From the NCBI RefSeq assembly GCF_004217615.1, contig NZ_SHLD01000001.1:3472001-3536000 (forward strand): 64,000 bases of DNA, read 5' to 3'. Under the pieces are notes generated by a model. It was not told the origin of the DNA. It ran no database searches and saw nothing but the letters and a program-made list of their open reading frames with translations. Below, in pieces: positions 11,795 through 20,994 of the stretch (position 1 is the first letter of the stretch; every line of letters starts with the position of its first letter). The stretch comes from Micromonospora kangleipakensis (GTDB lineage Bacteria; Actinomycetota; Actinomycetes; Mycobacteriales; Micromonosporaceae). Position numbers and translations under genes: made by a program.

Positions 11795-12766
11795 GTGACC
11801 GCTCCGCCCCTCGACCCACCCGCCGCGCCGCCCGGCGCCGCCGACCCGGCGGTCGCCGCCGAGCTGGCCGCGGAGGTCGACGGCGTCGTGCCCGCCGGCA
11901 CCGCCGAGGCGTCCGGCGGCTTCACCGTCCGGCTGGACAACTTCACCGGCCCGTTCGACCTGCTGCTCCAGCTCATCGGCAAGCACAAGCTCGACGTCAC
12001 CGAGGTGGCCCTGCACAAGGTCACCGACGAGTTCATCGCCTACATCCGGGCCATGGGCGACAAGTGGGACCTGGACGAGGCCAGCGAGTTCCTGCTCATC
12101 GCGGCCACCCTGCTCGACCTCAAGGCCGCCCGGCTGCTGCCCGCCGCCGAGGTGGAGGACGAGGAGGACCTCGCCCTGCTGGAGGCGCGGGACCTGCTCT
12201 TCGCCCGGCTGCTGCAGTACAAGGCGTACAAGGAGGCCGCGGCGCACATCGCCGAGCTGGAGGCGGTCGGCGGCCGCCGCTACCCGCGGGCGGTCACCCT
12301 GGAGCCCCGGTACGCCGAGGCGCTGCCCGACCTGGTGCTCGGCATCGGCCCGGAGCGGCTGCTGAAGCTCGCCATCAGGGCGATGACCCCGAAGCCGGTG
12401 CCCGAGGTCTCCATCGCCCACGTGCACATGGTCCGGGTCAGCGTCCGGGAGCACGCCGCCGTCCTCACCGAGCGGCTGCGCCGCGCCGGTACGGCCACCT
12501 TCTCGCTGCTCTGCGCCGACTGCGAGATCACCCTGGAGGTGGTGGCCCGCTTCCTCGCCCTGCTGGAGCTGTACCGGGAGGGCCTGGTCGCCTTCGTCCA
12601 GGAGCAGGCGCTGGAGGAGCTGACCGTCCGCTGGACCGGCCCCACCGAGGGCGACACCGAGCTGCACATCGACGAGTACGCGGGGTCCCCGGAGCCGGCG
12701 GAGGCGCCGCCTCCGCCGGTGGGCCGGGGTGACGACACCGAACCGACGGAGGAGGGACCGCGATGA
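11795..12766 (+). CDS. scpA: Segregation and condensation protein A
   Basis: 323-aa kleisin subunit of the SMC-ScpA-ScpB condensin. The N-terminal kleisin signature FTVRLDNFTGPFDLLLQLIG (near residue 44) and the C-terminal winged helix (ITLEVVARFLALLELYREGL) are clear. The last 40 residues are acidic and Pro-rich. GTG start. The stop overlaps the scpB ATG by 4 nt (ATGA), so the two subunits are coupled. Confidence 0.93.
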   Translation: MTAPPLDPPAAPPGAADPAVAAELAAEVDGVVPAGTAEASGGFTVRLDNFTGPFDLLLQLIGKHKLDVTEVALHKVTDEFIAYIRAMGDKWDLDEASEFLLIAATLLDLKAARLLPAAEVEDEEDLALLEARDLLFARLLQYKAYKEAAAHIAELEAVGGRRYPRAVTLEPRYAEALPDLVLGIGPERLLKLAIRAMTPKPVPEVSIAHVHMVRVSVREHAAVLTERLRRAGTATFSLLCADCEITLEVVARFLALLELYREGLVAFVQEQALEELTVRWTGPTEGDTELHIDEYAGSPEPAEAPPPPVGRGDDTEPTEEGPR

Positions 12767-13692
12767 GCGACGAGGAGCGCCGGGACTCGCTGGCCGACCA
12801 GGCCGCCGCGTGGGTCCCGCCGTGGGAGCGCCGTCCCACCCCCGCACCGGACTCCCCGGCGGAAGACCTGGGCGACGAACTGCCCCTCCAGGGGCCCAAG
12901 TCCGCCATGATCCCGGCACAGCCGGCCGCCACCGCGCCGGCGGAGAGCCCTGACCAGGTCCCGTCGGCGGTCGACGCCCCTCCGCCCGCACCGGCGGACG
13001 AGCCGGCTGCTGTCCCCACCGAACCGGCGGGGGAGCCTGCGGGGCAGGGCGAGCCGGCGGGGGAGGGCGCGGCTGCCGCCGTACCGAGGAAGCAGGCGGC
13101 GGGGCGGCGGCGGGTGACGGCCGCGCCGGAGCCGGCGCCCGAGCTGGGCGACGCCGAACTGCGCGGCGCGCTGGAGGCGATCCTGCTGGTGGTGGACGAG
13201 CCGGTCAGCGAGCTGGCCCTCGCCGAGGTGTTGGAACAGCCGGCCGAGCGGGTCGGCCCGATGCTGGACGAGATCGCCGCCGGCTACACGGCGGCCGGGC
13301 ACGGTTTCGAGCTGCGCCGGGCGGCGGGTGGCTGGCGTCTCTACACCCGCCCGGAATACGCGACCTACGTCGAACGGTTTGTGCTGGACGGGCAGTCGGC
13401 ACGACTGACCCAGGCCGCGCTGGAGACACTGGCCGTGATTGCCTACAAGCAGCCGGTCACCCGCTCGCGGATCTCCGCCATCCGCGGTGTGAACTGCGAC
13501 GGGGTGATCCGTACGCTGGTCTCCCGCGGCCTGGTCGAGGAGTGCGGCACCGAACCGGACAGCGGGGCGTTCCTCTACCGGACGACCACGATGTTCCTGG
13601 AGAAGCTGGGGCTGAACTCGGTGGCCGACCTGCCTCCGCTTGCCCCGTTCCTTCCCGACGACGTAGAAGAGCTTGCCGATGCGACGCGATGA
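12763..13692 (+). CDS. scpB: Segregation and condensation protein B
   Basis: 309-aa ScpB, the paired winged-helix partner of ScpA. The first 120 or so residues are a low-complexity Pro/Ala/Glu segment not present in short ScpBs. The conserved core starts at ELRGALEAILLVVDEPVS and includes LTQAALETLAVIAYKQPVTR and IRGVNCDGVIRTLVSRGLVEE. The stop lies 11 nt inside the following rluB frame. The long disordered N-terminus is common in actinobacteria. Confidence 0.92.
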   Translation: MSDEERRDSLADQAAAWVPPWERRPTPAPDSPAEDLGDELPLQGPKSAMIPAQPAATAPAESPDQVPSAVDAPPPAPADEPAAVPTEPAGEPAGQGEPAGEGAAAAVPRKQAAGRRRVTAAPEPAPELGDAELRGALEAILLVVDEPVSELALAEVLEQPAERVGPMLDEIAAGYTAAGHGFELRRAAGGWRLYTRPEYATYVERFVLDGQSARLTQAALETLAVIAYKQPVTRSRISAIRGVNCDGVIRTLVSRGLVEECGTEPDSGAFLYRTTTMFLEKLGLNSVADLPPLAPFLPDDVEELADATR

Positions 13693-14449
13693 CCGTGCCC
13701 CGAAACCCGACGCCCCCATATACGAGGGGACCGAGCGCCTGCAGAAGGTGCTCGCCGCCGCCGGCGTGGGCTCCCGACGCGCCTGCGAGGACCTGATCTT
13801 CCGGCGGCGGGTGACCGTCAACGGCCGGGTTGCCAAGCTCGGCGACAAGGTCGACCCCGCCACCGCCGTGATCCACGTCGACGGCGAGCGGCTTCAGGCT
13901 GACAACCGCCTGGTCTACCTGGCGATGAACAAGCCGCGCGGGGTGGTTACCACCATGGCGGACGAGAAGGGACGCACCGAGCTCGCCGACTTCATCGGCA
14001 TCCGGGTGGAGCAGCGGGTCTACCACGTCGGGCGGCTCGACGCGGACAGCGAAGGCCTGCTGCTGCTCACCAACGACGGCACTCTCGCCCACCGGCTCAT
14101 GCACCCGTCGTACGAGGTGCTGAAGACCTACCTCGCCGAGGTGGCCGGGCCGATCCCGCGCAACTTGGGCAGGCGGCTGATGGCCGGCGTGGACCTGGAG
14201 GACGGGCCGGTCAAGGTCGACTCGTTCAAGGTGGTGGACACCCTGGGCAAGACCGCCCAGGTGGAGCTGAGCCTGCACGAGGGACGCAAGCACATCGTCC
14301 GGCGCCTGATGGCCGAGGTCGGGCACCCGGTGGCTCGGCTGGTGCGTACCTCGATCGGGCCGATCCGGCTGGGTGACCTGCGCACCGGGCGGCTCCGGCG
14401 GTTGACCAACGCCGAGGTCGCCGCCCTGTTCAAGGCCGTCGGCGACTGA
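13679..14449 (+). CDS. rluB: 23S rRNA pseudouridine synthase (RluB type)
   Basis: 256-aa RsuA/RluB-family enzyme that isomerises a uridine in 23S rRNA. An N-terminal S4 RNA-binding domain (residues 18-65, RLQKVLAAAGVGSRRACEDL) precedes the catalytic domain with Asp121 in GRLDADSEGLLLLTNDG. KPRGVVTT and EGRKHIVRRLMAEVGHPV are family motifs. ATG at 13679 overlaps the end of scpB. An in-frame TTG two codons earlier is less likely. Confidence 0.92.
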   Translation: MRRDDRAPKPDAPIYEGTERLQKVLAAAGVGSRRACEDLIFRRRVTVNGRVAKLGDKVDPATAVIHVDGERLQADNRLVYLAMNKPRGVVTTMADEKGRTELADFIGIRVEQRVYHVGRLDADSEGLLLLTNDGTLAHRLMHPSYEVLKTYLAEVAGPIPRNLGRRLMAGVDLEDGPVKVDSFKVVDTLGKTAQVELSLHEGRKHIVRRLMAEVGHPVARLVRTSIGPIRLGDLRTGRLRRLTNAEVAALFKAVGD

Positions 14450-14639
14450 CCGCAGTCGTTCCGGGTACCGCTGCGGGTAGGCTTCCTCGCGGCCGAGGTG
14501 GACGCGCGTGTCGCGGGTCGCGCCCGGCGACGTCGCACGCGTGCCCGGACGGGAACGCGGGCATCATTGACGATGGACAACCGCTCAACGGCGCCGGAGA
14601 AACCGGCGACCCGCGAGGTACGGGCTGAGGAGGAACACG

Positions 14640-15320
14640 GTGGGGGAAAACGAACGGGCCGGGCGGTGCGTGGTCGCAGTGGACGGGCCATCCGGTTCGG
14701 GTAAGTCCACCGTCTCACGGCGGCTCGCCGTCAGCCTGGAGGCCCGCTACCTCGACACCGGCGCGATGTACCGGGCGCTGACCTGGGCGGTGCTGCGCTC
14801 CGGGGTCGACCTGACCGACGCCGAGTCGGTGGTCAAGGTCGCCGGCGAGGTGGACCTGCGCATCGGCACCGACCCGCAGGGGTACGGCGTGACCGCCGAC
14901 GGCGTGAACGTCGACAAGGAGATCCGTGGCCCGGAGGTGACCGCGGCGGTCTCCGCGGTCGCCGCGGTGCCGGCGGTCCGGGAGATGCTCGTCGCCCGGC
15001 AGCGGCAGATCATCGCCAACGCCGGCCGGATCGTGGTCGAGGGCCGCGACATCGGCTCGGTGGTGGCGCCCGACGCCGACCTGAAGGTCTACCTGACCGC
15101 CTCCGAGGCGGCCCGCGCCCAGCGGCGCAGCGCCGAGGACGCCGCCGACGTGACGGCCACCGCGGCCGACCTGGCCCGCCGTGACCGGCTCGACTCGACC
15201 CGCAAGGTCAACCCGTTGCAGCAGGCCCCGGACGCGGTCGAGCTGGACACCACCGAGCTGGGCATCGACGAGGTCGTCGCCCGGCTGCTCGAGCTGCTCA
15301 CCGAGCGGGGTGTGGCATGA
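14640..15320 (+). CDS. cmk: Cytidylate kinase
   Basis: 226-aa CMP/dCMP kinase. The P-loop is [10 protein letters not shown] at residues 15-24. The family motifs [35 protein letters not shown] and a lid segment RRDRLDSTR follow. GTG start preceded by GAGGAGGA. The gene overlaps der by 4 nt (ATGA), as is typical for cmk-der. A 190-bp spacer separates it from rluB, so it may have its own promoter. Confidence 0.95.
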   Translation: MGENERAGRCVVAVDGPSGSGKSTVSRRLAVSLEARYLDTGAMYRALTWAVLRSGVDLTDAESVVKVAGEVDLRIGTDPQGYGVTADGVNVDKEIRGPEVTAAVSAVAAVPAVREMLVARQRQIIANAGRIVVEGRDIGSVVAPDADLKVYLTASEAARAQRRSAEDAADVTATAADLARRDRLDSTRKVNPLQQAPDAVELDTTELGIDEVVARLLELLTERGVA

Positions 15321-16720
15321 GCGACCAGACGGGATGGGTGGAGCTGCGCGAGCCGGACCTCGACACCGAGGAGCCGTCGGGCCCGCAGCCCGTGGTGGCC
15401 GTGGTCGGCCGCCCCAACGTGGGTAAGTCGACGCTGGTCAACCGCCTCATCGGCCGCCGCCAGGCGGTCGTCGAGGACGTTCCCGGGGTGACCCGGGACC
15501 GGGTGCCGTACGACGCGCAGTGGAACGGCCGGGCCTTCACGGTGGTGGACACCGGTGGTTGGGAGCCCGACGCCAAGGACCGGGCCGCCGCGATCGCCGC
15601 GCAGGCCGAGACGGCCGTCGCCACCGCCGACGTGGTGCTCTTCGTGGTCGACGCGATGGTCGGTTCGACCGATGTGGACGAGGCCGCGGTGAAGATGCTG
15701 CGGCGCAGCGCCAAGCCGGTCATCCTGGTGGCGAACAAGACCGACAACACCGCCATCGAGATGGAGGCGACCTCGCTCTGGTCGCTCGGCCTCGGTGAGC
15801 CGTTCCCGGTCTCCGCGCTGCACGGCCGGGGTTCGGGCGACCTGCTCGACGCCATCCTGGAGGCGCTGCCCGAGGCGCCGAAGATCGTCGAGAACCGGCC
15901 GCGCGGTCCCCGCCGGGTGGCCCTGGTGGGCCGGCCCAACGTCGGCAAGTCCAGCCTGCTCAACCGCTTCTCCGGCGAGCTGCGCGCGGTCGTCGACTCG
16001 GTCGCCGGCACCACCGTCGACCCGGTCGACAGCCTGGCGGAGATCGGCGGCGAGACCTGGCAGCTGGTGGACACCGCCGGGCTGCGCAAGCGGGTCGGCA
16101 AGGCCAGCGGCACCGAGTACTACGCCAGCCTGCGGACCGCCGGGGCGATCGAGGCGGCCGAGGTCGCGGTGGTGCTGCTCGACGCCAGCGAGCCGATCAG
16201 CGAGCAGGACCAGCGGATCCTCTCCATGGTCACCGAGGCCGGCCGGGCCCTGGTCATCGCCTTCAACAAGTGGGACCTGGTCGACGCCGACCGCCGGTAC
16301 TACCTGGACAAGGAGATCGAGCGGGAGCTGCGCCGGATCCCCTGGGCGATCCGGCTGAACCTCTCCGCCATGACCGGCCGGGCCGTGGACAAGCTCGCCC
16401 CGGCGCTGCGCATGGCCCTGGCCAGCTGGGAGACCCGGGTGCCGACCGCGCAGCTCAACCAGTGGCTGACCGCGCTGGTCCAGGCCACCCCGCACCCGGT
16501 GCGCGGTGGTCGGGCGCCGAAGATTCTCTTCGCCACCCAGGCGGGGGTCGCGCCGCCGCGGTTCGTGCTCTTCACCACCGCGCCGCTGGACGCCGGCTAC
16601 CAGCGCTTCGTCGAGCGCAAGCTCCGCGAGGAGTTCGGCTTCGAGGGCAGTCCGGTGGAGATCTCCGTACGCCCGCGCAAGAAGCTCGGCCCCGGCGGCC
16701 GCGGCAAGGCCCACGGCTGA
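15317..16720 (+). CDS. der: Ribosome-assembly GTPase Der (EngA)
   Basis: 467-aa double-G-domain GTPase needed for 50S ribosomal subunit maturation. G domain 1 has GRPNVGKST and NKTD. G domain 2 has [17 protein letters not shown] and NKWDLVD. The C-terminal KH-like domain ends [17 protein letters not shown] short acidic N-terminal extension (residues 1-25) precedes the first domain. ATG overlaps the cmk stop. It is the last gene of the conserved chromosomal block and is followed by a strong terminator. Confidence 0.96.
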   Translation: MSDQTGWVELREPDLDTEEPSGPQPVVAVVGRPNVGKSTLVNRLIGRRQAVVEDVPGVTRDRVPYDAQWNGRAFTVVDTGGWEPDAKDRAAAIAAQAETAVATADVVLFVVDAMVGSTDVDEAAVKMLRRSAKPVILVANKTDNTAIEMEATSLWSLGLGEPFPVSALHGRGSGDLLDAILEALPEAPKIVENRPRGPRRVALVGRPNVGKSSLLNRFSGELRAVVDSVAGTTVDPVDSLAEIGGETWQLVDTAGLRKRVGKASGTEYYASLRTAGAIEAAEVAVVLLDASEPISEQDQRILSMVTEAGRALVIAFNKWDLVDADRRYYLDKEIERELRRIPWAIRLNLSAMTGRAVDKLAPALRMALASWETRVPTAQLNQWLTALVQATPHPVRGGRAPKILFATQAGVAPPRFVLFTTAPLDAGYQRFVERKLREEFGFEGSPVEISVRPRKKLGPGGRGKAHG

Positions 16721-16733
16721 CCTGTACGTCCGA

Positions 16734-16762
16734 ACGCCGGGCGGCACCGCGCCGCCCGGCGT
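16734..16762 (+). terminator. Terminator after der
   Basis: 12-bp perfect stem (16734-16745 with 16751-16762), loop ACCGC, followed by TTTCCTT. It lies 14 nt after the der stop. Confidence 0.8.
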
Positions 16763-16903
16763 TTCCTTACCCGACCCCACCCTCCTAGGACGCTCCAGAG
16801 GGTGTGACGGGTGGGGCCGGCGACGCGGGAGGGGGCGTGCGCGGGCCGGGAAGATCCTGCGCTAAGCTGTACCGGCTGTCGCGGGGGAAACCGCGCGGGG
16901 CAT

Positions 16904-16982
<79 letters not shown>

Positions 16983-16985
16983 GTC

Positions 16986-17017
16986 AAAGGCCATTCGGGA
17001 TTCTCCGGATGGCCTTT
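16986..17017 (+). terminator. Hairpin after tRNA-Pro
   Basis: Stem AAAGGCCAT (16986-16994) with ATGGCCTTT (17009-17017), then TTCT. It ends the tRNA transcript and is also positioned against the oppositely directed integrase remnant. Confidence 0.75.
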
Positions 17018-17029
17018 TCTGATCTTGCA

Positions 17030-17049
17030 CAGCAGCGAAGTACAGCAAC
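17030..17049 (+). repeat. 20-bp motif near attL, copy 1
   Basis: CAGCAGCGAAGTACAGCAAC lies 48 nt inside the left end of element 1. The identical 20-mer is at 33536-33555, 84 nt inside the right end of the same element, in the same orientation. A diverged version is at 44490-44508. Possible integrase arm-type or excisionase site; inference. Confidence 0.6.
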
Positions 17050-17052
17050 GGC

Positions 17053-17226
17053 TCATTGATCGAGGCTCTGACCGAGCTTCCGCAGGGCCTCCCGGGTCGC
17101 CTTAGACGAGACCTGGCTGTAGATCTCCATTGTGATCGAGAAGTCGGCGTGTCTCAGGATCGCCATGGCGACCCGGGGATGCACGTCCAGGTCGACCAGC
17201 AGGGAACCGCAGGTGCGCCGGTGCGG
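17053..17226 (-). pseudogene. Integrase of element 1, C-terminal stub
   Basis: The minus strand reads TCGSLLVDLDVHPRVAMAIL, then RHADFSITMEIYSQVSSKAT and REALRKLGQSLDQ before the stop. This is the last 57 or so residues of a phage-type tyrosine integrase with the catalytic His (LRH) and Tyr (EIYSQV). The frame is cut by the IS boundary at 17227, within the conserved HxLRHT(C) motif. The stop codon lies 70 nt from the att copy in the tRNA and the gene reads toward it, the usual int-att layout. The N-terminal part is not present on the other side of the IS. Confidence 0.85.
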
Positions 17227-18471
17227 GTGCCGAAAACCTCGTCCGCGCAGGTCAGGCGGCATGTTCGTACTCGTGGAGGACGCCACCCAGACGATCACGC
17301 CGACGGATGTCGAGGCGTGTGATCGTGTCTGGGACGGTGATCGGCTCCGGCAGCGGATGTAGCGGCCGAGCATTCGAAATCCCCCGGTGGGGTCGATGGG
17401 CGTTGTGATGCCGCTCGTACTCGTGCAGGGCGTGCAGCAGATGGCGCTGGTTCCAGATCAGAGTTCGGTCCAGCAGCTCGTGGCGGCAGCTTTGGATCCA
17501 CCGTTCCATGATTGAGTTCATGCGGGGCATCTGGACGCCGCTGAGCACGACCTTGATACCGGCGTCGGCGAGGATCGCGTCGAACAGCGCGGGGAACTTG
17601 CCGTCCCGATCACGGATGACGTAATGCGCCGTGCAGCCGGCGTCCTGCAGGTCCATGGCGAGATTCCGCACGGCCTGAGTGACCCAGGCGGCGGTTGGAT
17701 GGGCGGTGACGCCCAGGATGCGGACGCGACGGCTGGCGTGCTCGATCACCGCGAGGGCATACATGCGGGCGCCGGTGAGCGTGACCACCTCGAAGAAGTC
17801 AGCCGCCAGAATGGCCTCGGCCTGGGAGCGCAGGAACGTAGCCCAGTTTTCCGACGTCCGCTGCGGGGCCGGGTTGATCCCCGCCTCGCGGAGGATCTCC
17901 CAGACCGTGGACGCGGCGACCTTCACCCCCACCACGAGCAGTTCGCCGTGGATGCGCCGGTACCCCCAGGAGCTGTTCTCTCGTGCCAGGCGTAGCACCA
18001 ACGCTCGGACGGACCGGACCGTGGGTGGCCGCCCGGCCCGCTTGGGACGGGAAGCGACCGCGTGCCGATGAGCCACCAGGCCGCGGTGCCAACGCAGCAC
18101 GGTGTCGGGACGGACCAGCAGCCGTACCCGACGCAGCACGTCGCGGGGGAGACGGTGCAGCAGGGCCGCGAGGAAGGCCCGGTCGCTGGGGTCGAAGCGC
18201 ACCTTCTCCCCATGCAGTTGGCGCTGCAGTACCGTGATCTGGTGGCGTAGGGCGAGGATCTCCGCGTCCTTGGCTTGGTCGCTCATCGGTAGCAGCCGCA
18301 GCATCGCGAGCGCGTTTGTCACACCCAGGTATGCGAGTCGTAGCAGCACGACGAGCCATCGTCACCCAGTCACCTTCAACGATTTGACCAGCCCCAAACA
18401 CGTCGACAGGAACAAGATCCCGCAGTGTTGCTCAAACCCGCCTCTACCAGGGCGGACGAGATTTTCGGCAC
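17227..18471 (-). mobile_element. rve-type insertion sequence inside integrase 1
   Basis: The ends are inverted repeats. The left end GTGCCGAAAACCTCGTCCG matches the reverse complement of 18471 leftward, GTGCCGAAAATCTCGTCCG, with one mismatch. Length is 1245 bp with one transposase gene. No clear target duplication is seen. Related partial copies are at 21562 (left end and C-terminus only) and 46597 (N-terminus missing). Confidence 0.8.
17252..18349 (-). CDS. DDE (integrase-core) transposase
   Basis: 365-aa single-frame transposase with an rve integrase core. The N-terminal helix-turn-helix region has LRHQITVLQRQLHG near residue 33. RENSSWGYRRIHGELL marks the HTH_21-type linker. Catalytic Asp lies in LAADFFEVVTL, Asp in VIRDRDGKFPALF and Glu in MNSIMERWIQSC. 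It ends RRRDRLGGVLHEYEHAA, shared with the two decayed relatives in this window. Family is IS3/IS481-like with one ORF; exact ISfinder group not determined. It appears intact, the only full-length copy of this family here. GTG start. Confidence 0.88.
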   Translation of the reverse strand: MLLRLAYLGVTNALAMLRLLPMSDQAKDAEILALRHQITVLQRQLHGEKVRFDPSDRAFLAALLHRLPRDVLRRVRLLVRPDTVLRWHRGLVAHRHAVASRPKRAGRPPTVRSVRALVLRLARENSSWGYRRIHGELLVVGVKVAASTVWEILREAGINPAPQRTSENWATFLRSQAEAILAADFFEVVTLTGARMYALAVIEHASRRVRILGVTAHPTAAWVTQAVRNLAMDLQDAGCTAHYVIRDRDGKFPALFDAILADAGIKVVLSGVQMPRMNSIMERWIQSCRHELLDRTLIWNQRHLLHALHEYERHHNAHRPHRGISNARPLHPLPEPITVPDTITRLDIRRRDRLGGVLHEYEHAA

Positions 18472-18729
18472 CTGCAAGGTGCCGCCCTTCTGGAAGATTC
18501 TCGATCTAGGCAACCCAGATCATTCCAGGTAGGACGGCACCTCCTTCACGTCAGGGCCGGCAATCAGCCATCACGCCATCGAGCCCATGAATTCGTGAGG
18601 CTGGATGTCGGCGAGCCGTCCGGTTCTGCTAACAGAGCGGACGCCCTTTCGCGTCGCCCGACGTGGTCGTCTTACCAGCTCGCCAGACCTTCTTCCGCGC
18701 TCCGACACCCGAGGCTCGGATGCGCCGCG

Positions 18730-19374
18730 TCAGCCCATGTGCTGGTCGTCAGACGTCACGAACGTCCGCAGATGGTCAACCGCCGCAGAGAGCGCGTCCT
18801 GCAGGGGGCCGATGTCCCGGGCGACCTGAGCGAGGAGCATGCCGCCTTGATACGCCGCGAGGAACATGTCGGCGAGCCGCGCGGGGTCGGCGGACGCGTC
18901 GATGCGGCCGAGTTGCCGCATGCGATCGAGCCCGACGCGGAAGATCTCGCGCCACTGCGCGAACACCTCCGCGAGCCGGTCGTGCACGTCGAGATCGGTC
19001 TTGACGATCTCGCTCGCGAGCGAGCCGAGGCTGCAGCCGTCCTCGAACGGACGCCCCGAGAGGACGTAGAAGTCCGTCCAGTCCTGGAACGCCTCGACGG
19101 TGTCGAAGCTGGCAAACCGTTCGCTGCGATGGAAGCCGAGGACGCTGTCGGCATGCCAGTCGATGACCGCCAGGACGAGGCTCTCCTTGGTGGGGAAGTA
19201 GTGACTCAGCTGCGATCCACTCACGCCTGCAGCGCGGCGGACGAGCTCGTTGTTGGTTGCGTGGACCCCTTTGCCGTAGATCAACGCGGCCGCGTGCTCC
19301 AGTATTCGCTCGCGCGTGGCCTGGCCCTTGGGAGTGAGCTTCTGGGCTGCATCCGCCCCGTTGTTCACCTGCAT
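18730..19374 (-). CDS. TetR-family regulator
   Basis: 214-aa regulator. Its DNA-binding N-terminus reads TRERILEHAAALIYGKGVHA, then VSGSQLSHYFPTKESLVLAV (residues 16-66). The C-terminal ligand-binding domain resembles those of YxaF/AcrR-type TetR proteins. ATG at 19374 is preferred; an upstream in-frame start would place the operator inside the gene. It is divergent from the AhpD-like gene, with two palindromes between them, so it is probably the repressor of the AhpD/nitroreductase genes. There is no recognised gene between the IS end (18471) and this gene. Confidence 0.9.
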   Translation of the reverse strand: MQVNNGADAAQKLTPKGQATRERILEHAAALIYGKGVHATNNELVRRAAGVSGSQLSHYFPTKESLVLAVIDWHADSVLGFHRSERFASFDTVEAFQDWTDFYVLSGRPFEDGCSLGSLASEIVKTDLDVHDRLAEVFAQWREIFRVGLDRMRQLGRIDASADPARLADMFLAAYQGGMLLAQVARDIGPLQDALSAAVDHLRTFVTSDDQHMG

Positions 19375-19394
19375 GTAATCAACATAACACAAAC

Positions 19395-19410
19395 TGGGCT
19401 TGGAAACCCA
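19395..19410. promoter_or_regulatory. Candidate TetR operator, copy 1
   Basis: Imperfect palindrome TGGGCTTGGAAACCCA, 20 nt upstream of the tetR start, in the divergent intergenic region. Confidence 0.55.
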
Positions 19411-19552
19411 TTTTCGATGGTGTTCACTCAAGCGAGTGGACGAAATCGTCCAGTAACGTCACGCGCAGGTTCATCACCATGTCTCGCCTGACCGCTCCCG
19501 CGCCCGCCGACATCCCCGCTGTCCAACTGCATGTCATCAACGTAACACAAAC

Positions 19553-19568
19553 TGGGCTTGACAGCCCA
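19553..19568. promoter_or_regulatory. Candidate TetR operator, copy 2
   Basis: TGGGCT-TGAC-AGCCCA, a perfect 6-bp inverted repeat at the equivalent place of the second tandem copy, 68 nt before the AhpD-like ATG. It keeps dyad symmetry despite changes from copy 1, which supports a binding role. Confidence 0.6.
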
Positions 19569-19636
19569 TTTTCGATGGTGTTCACTCAAGCGAGTGGGCG
19601 AAATCGTCCAGTAACGTCACGCGGAGGTTCATCACC

Positions 19637-20179
19637 ATGTCTCGCCTGACCGCTCCCACGCCCGCCGACATCGACGCGAAGACGCAGGGCGCCCTCGACG
19701 CCATCGCGAAGCAGTTCGGCTTCGCGCCCAGCATGTTCACCACGCTCGCCGCGAACCCGACCGTGCTCGAGATCGTGATGGGCCTGCAGGGCAGCATCGC
19801 GAAGCTCCTGGACGCGAAGACGCGCCACACGATCGCCCTCGCGGTCTCTCAGTCGAACGGCTGCCACTACTGCCAGGCACTCCACGGTTTCATCTCGTCG
19901 AACCTCGGCGGTATGTCGGCGGAGGAGATTGAGCTCGCCCGCACGGGCACGTCCAGCGACCCGAAGCGCGCCGCCGTCGCGAAGTTCGCGCAGCACGTGA
20001 TCGAGACGCGTGGCCAGGTCAGCGACGAGGACCTCGCAGCGATCCGCGAGGTCGGGTATATCGACCCGGAGATCCAGGCGATCGTCACGATCGTGGTCGT
20101 CACCCTGCTCACGAACTACCTCAACAACGTCAGCGACACCGTCGTCGACGTCCCCGGCGCCGACCACCAGTCGGCCTGA
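19637..20179 (+). CDS. AhpD-like / carboxymuconolactone decarboxylase-family protein
   Basis: 180-aa alpha-helical protein of the CMD/AhpD superfamily. The redox motif CHYCQALH (near residue 75) has the CxxC plus His arrangement of alkylhydroperoxidase-type members, preceded by AKTRHTIALAVSQSNG. Probably a peroxidase or related redox enzyme acting in the cytoplasm. ATG at 19637 with GGAGG upstream. Downstream nitroreductase and YjbR-like genes run in the same direction, and the divergent TetR is the likely controller. Confidence 0.87.
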   Translation: MSRLTAPTPADIDAKTQGALDAIAKQFGFAPSMFTTLAANPTVLEIVMGLQGSIAKLLDAKTRHTIALAVSQSNGCHYCQALHGFISSNLGGMSAEEIELARTGTSSDPKRAAVAKFAQHVIETRGQVSDEDLAAIREVGYIDPEIQAIVTIVVVTLLTNYLNNVSDTVVDVPGADHQSA

Positions 20180-20218
20180 CTTTCCTCTCCACCCGCCGTT
20201 CAAACGACAGAAAGCACG

Positions 20219-20872
20219 ATGTTGAATCTCGACAAGCTGATCACGAAGCACCTCACCCGCTACTTCGACCCGAGCAAGAGGATTCCGGAGGAGACGTTCC
20301 AGCAGCTGCTGCGTTACCTGCGCACCTCGCCGACGACGATCAACATCCAGCCGAACCGTTTCCACGTGCTGGAGACGCAGGATGGCAAGGACAAGCTCGC
20401 GGACGCACTGGTCGGCCGCTTCGCGGACAACGCGGAGAAGGTGCGCAACGCGTCGCACGCCATCATCTTCACGACGCGCAAGGACATCCCCGACACGCAC
20501 CTGCAGGAGATCTTCGAGAAGGAGCGCGCCGACGGGCGCTTCGCCGACCCGGAGATCCAGAAGGGATGGGAGGCGGGCGCCTCCAACTTCGTGGAGATCC
20601 AGACGGAGAACTATGGCGGGGACGTGCTCCACTGGCTTGAGAAGAACACCTACCTCGTCGTCGGCGCCACGATGATGGCCGCCGCATCCCTCGGGGTGGA
20701 CGCGACGCCGATGGAGGGCTTCGACCGCACGACCGTGGACGCGGCCTTCGACCTGACCGACACCGACTACACGACCACGCTGCTTCTGGTGCTCGGCTAC
20801 CCCGACGAGGCTCGGGTCTCCCGCCAGCCGGTCTCGCGGTTCGACGCGGAGAAGATCTTCACGCACATGTGA
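20219..20872 (+). CDS. Nitroreductase-family FMN oxidoreductase
   Basis: 217-aa NfsB-like nitroreductase expected to bind FMN and reduce nitro compounds or quinones with NAD(P)H. RTSPTTINIQPNRFHVLE near residue 35 replaces the usual PSxxNxQPW motif. EKNTYLVVGATMMAAASLGV and GVDATPMEGFD near residues 140-168 are characteristic of NfsB. ATG start. It is 40 nt after the AhpD-like gene, probably in one transcript, forming an oxidative or electrophile-stress unit. Confidence 0.9.
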   Translation: MLNLDKLITKHLTRYFDPSKRIPEETFQQLLRYLRTSPTTINIQPNRFHVLETQDGKDKLADALVGRFADNAEKVRNASHAIIFTTRKDIPDTHLQEIFEKERADGRFADPEIQKGWEAGASNFVEIQTENYGGDVLHWLEKNTYLVVGATMMAAASLGVDATPMEGFDRTTVDAAFDLTDTDYTTTLLLVLGYPDEARVSRQPVSRFDAEKIFTHM

Positions 20873-20994
20873 CGGACGGGGCGGACATCGGACCGCGGTG
20901 CCGGCCCCGTTCACTTCGACTCGGTTGCCCGGCGTCCGCACCTCCTCGACGGACGCAGGGCAATCGACCCCCTAAGGACTTCGAGGAGGTCAAG

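Larger units (their letters stand above)
19369..19672 (+). repeat. 158-bp tandem duplication of operator, leader and start
   Basis: Positions 19369-19514 and 19527-19672 match over 146 bp with only about 9 differences, period 158. Each copy holds a palindrome, a leader and an ATG followed by the first codons of the AhpD-like gene (MSRLTAP). The first copy (ATG at 19479) runs into an unrelated short frame; only the second leads into the full gene. Confidence 0.9.

Noticed and set aside
9556..12991. Very long minus-strand open frames antisense to xerD, soj and scpA
   Set aside because: Composition is typical of high-GC shadow frames, there are no conserved motifs, and strong genes lie on the plus strand.
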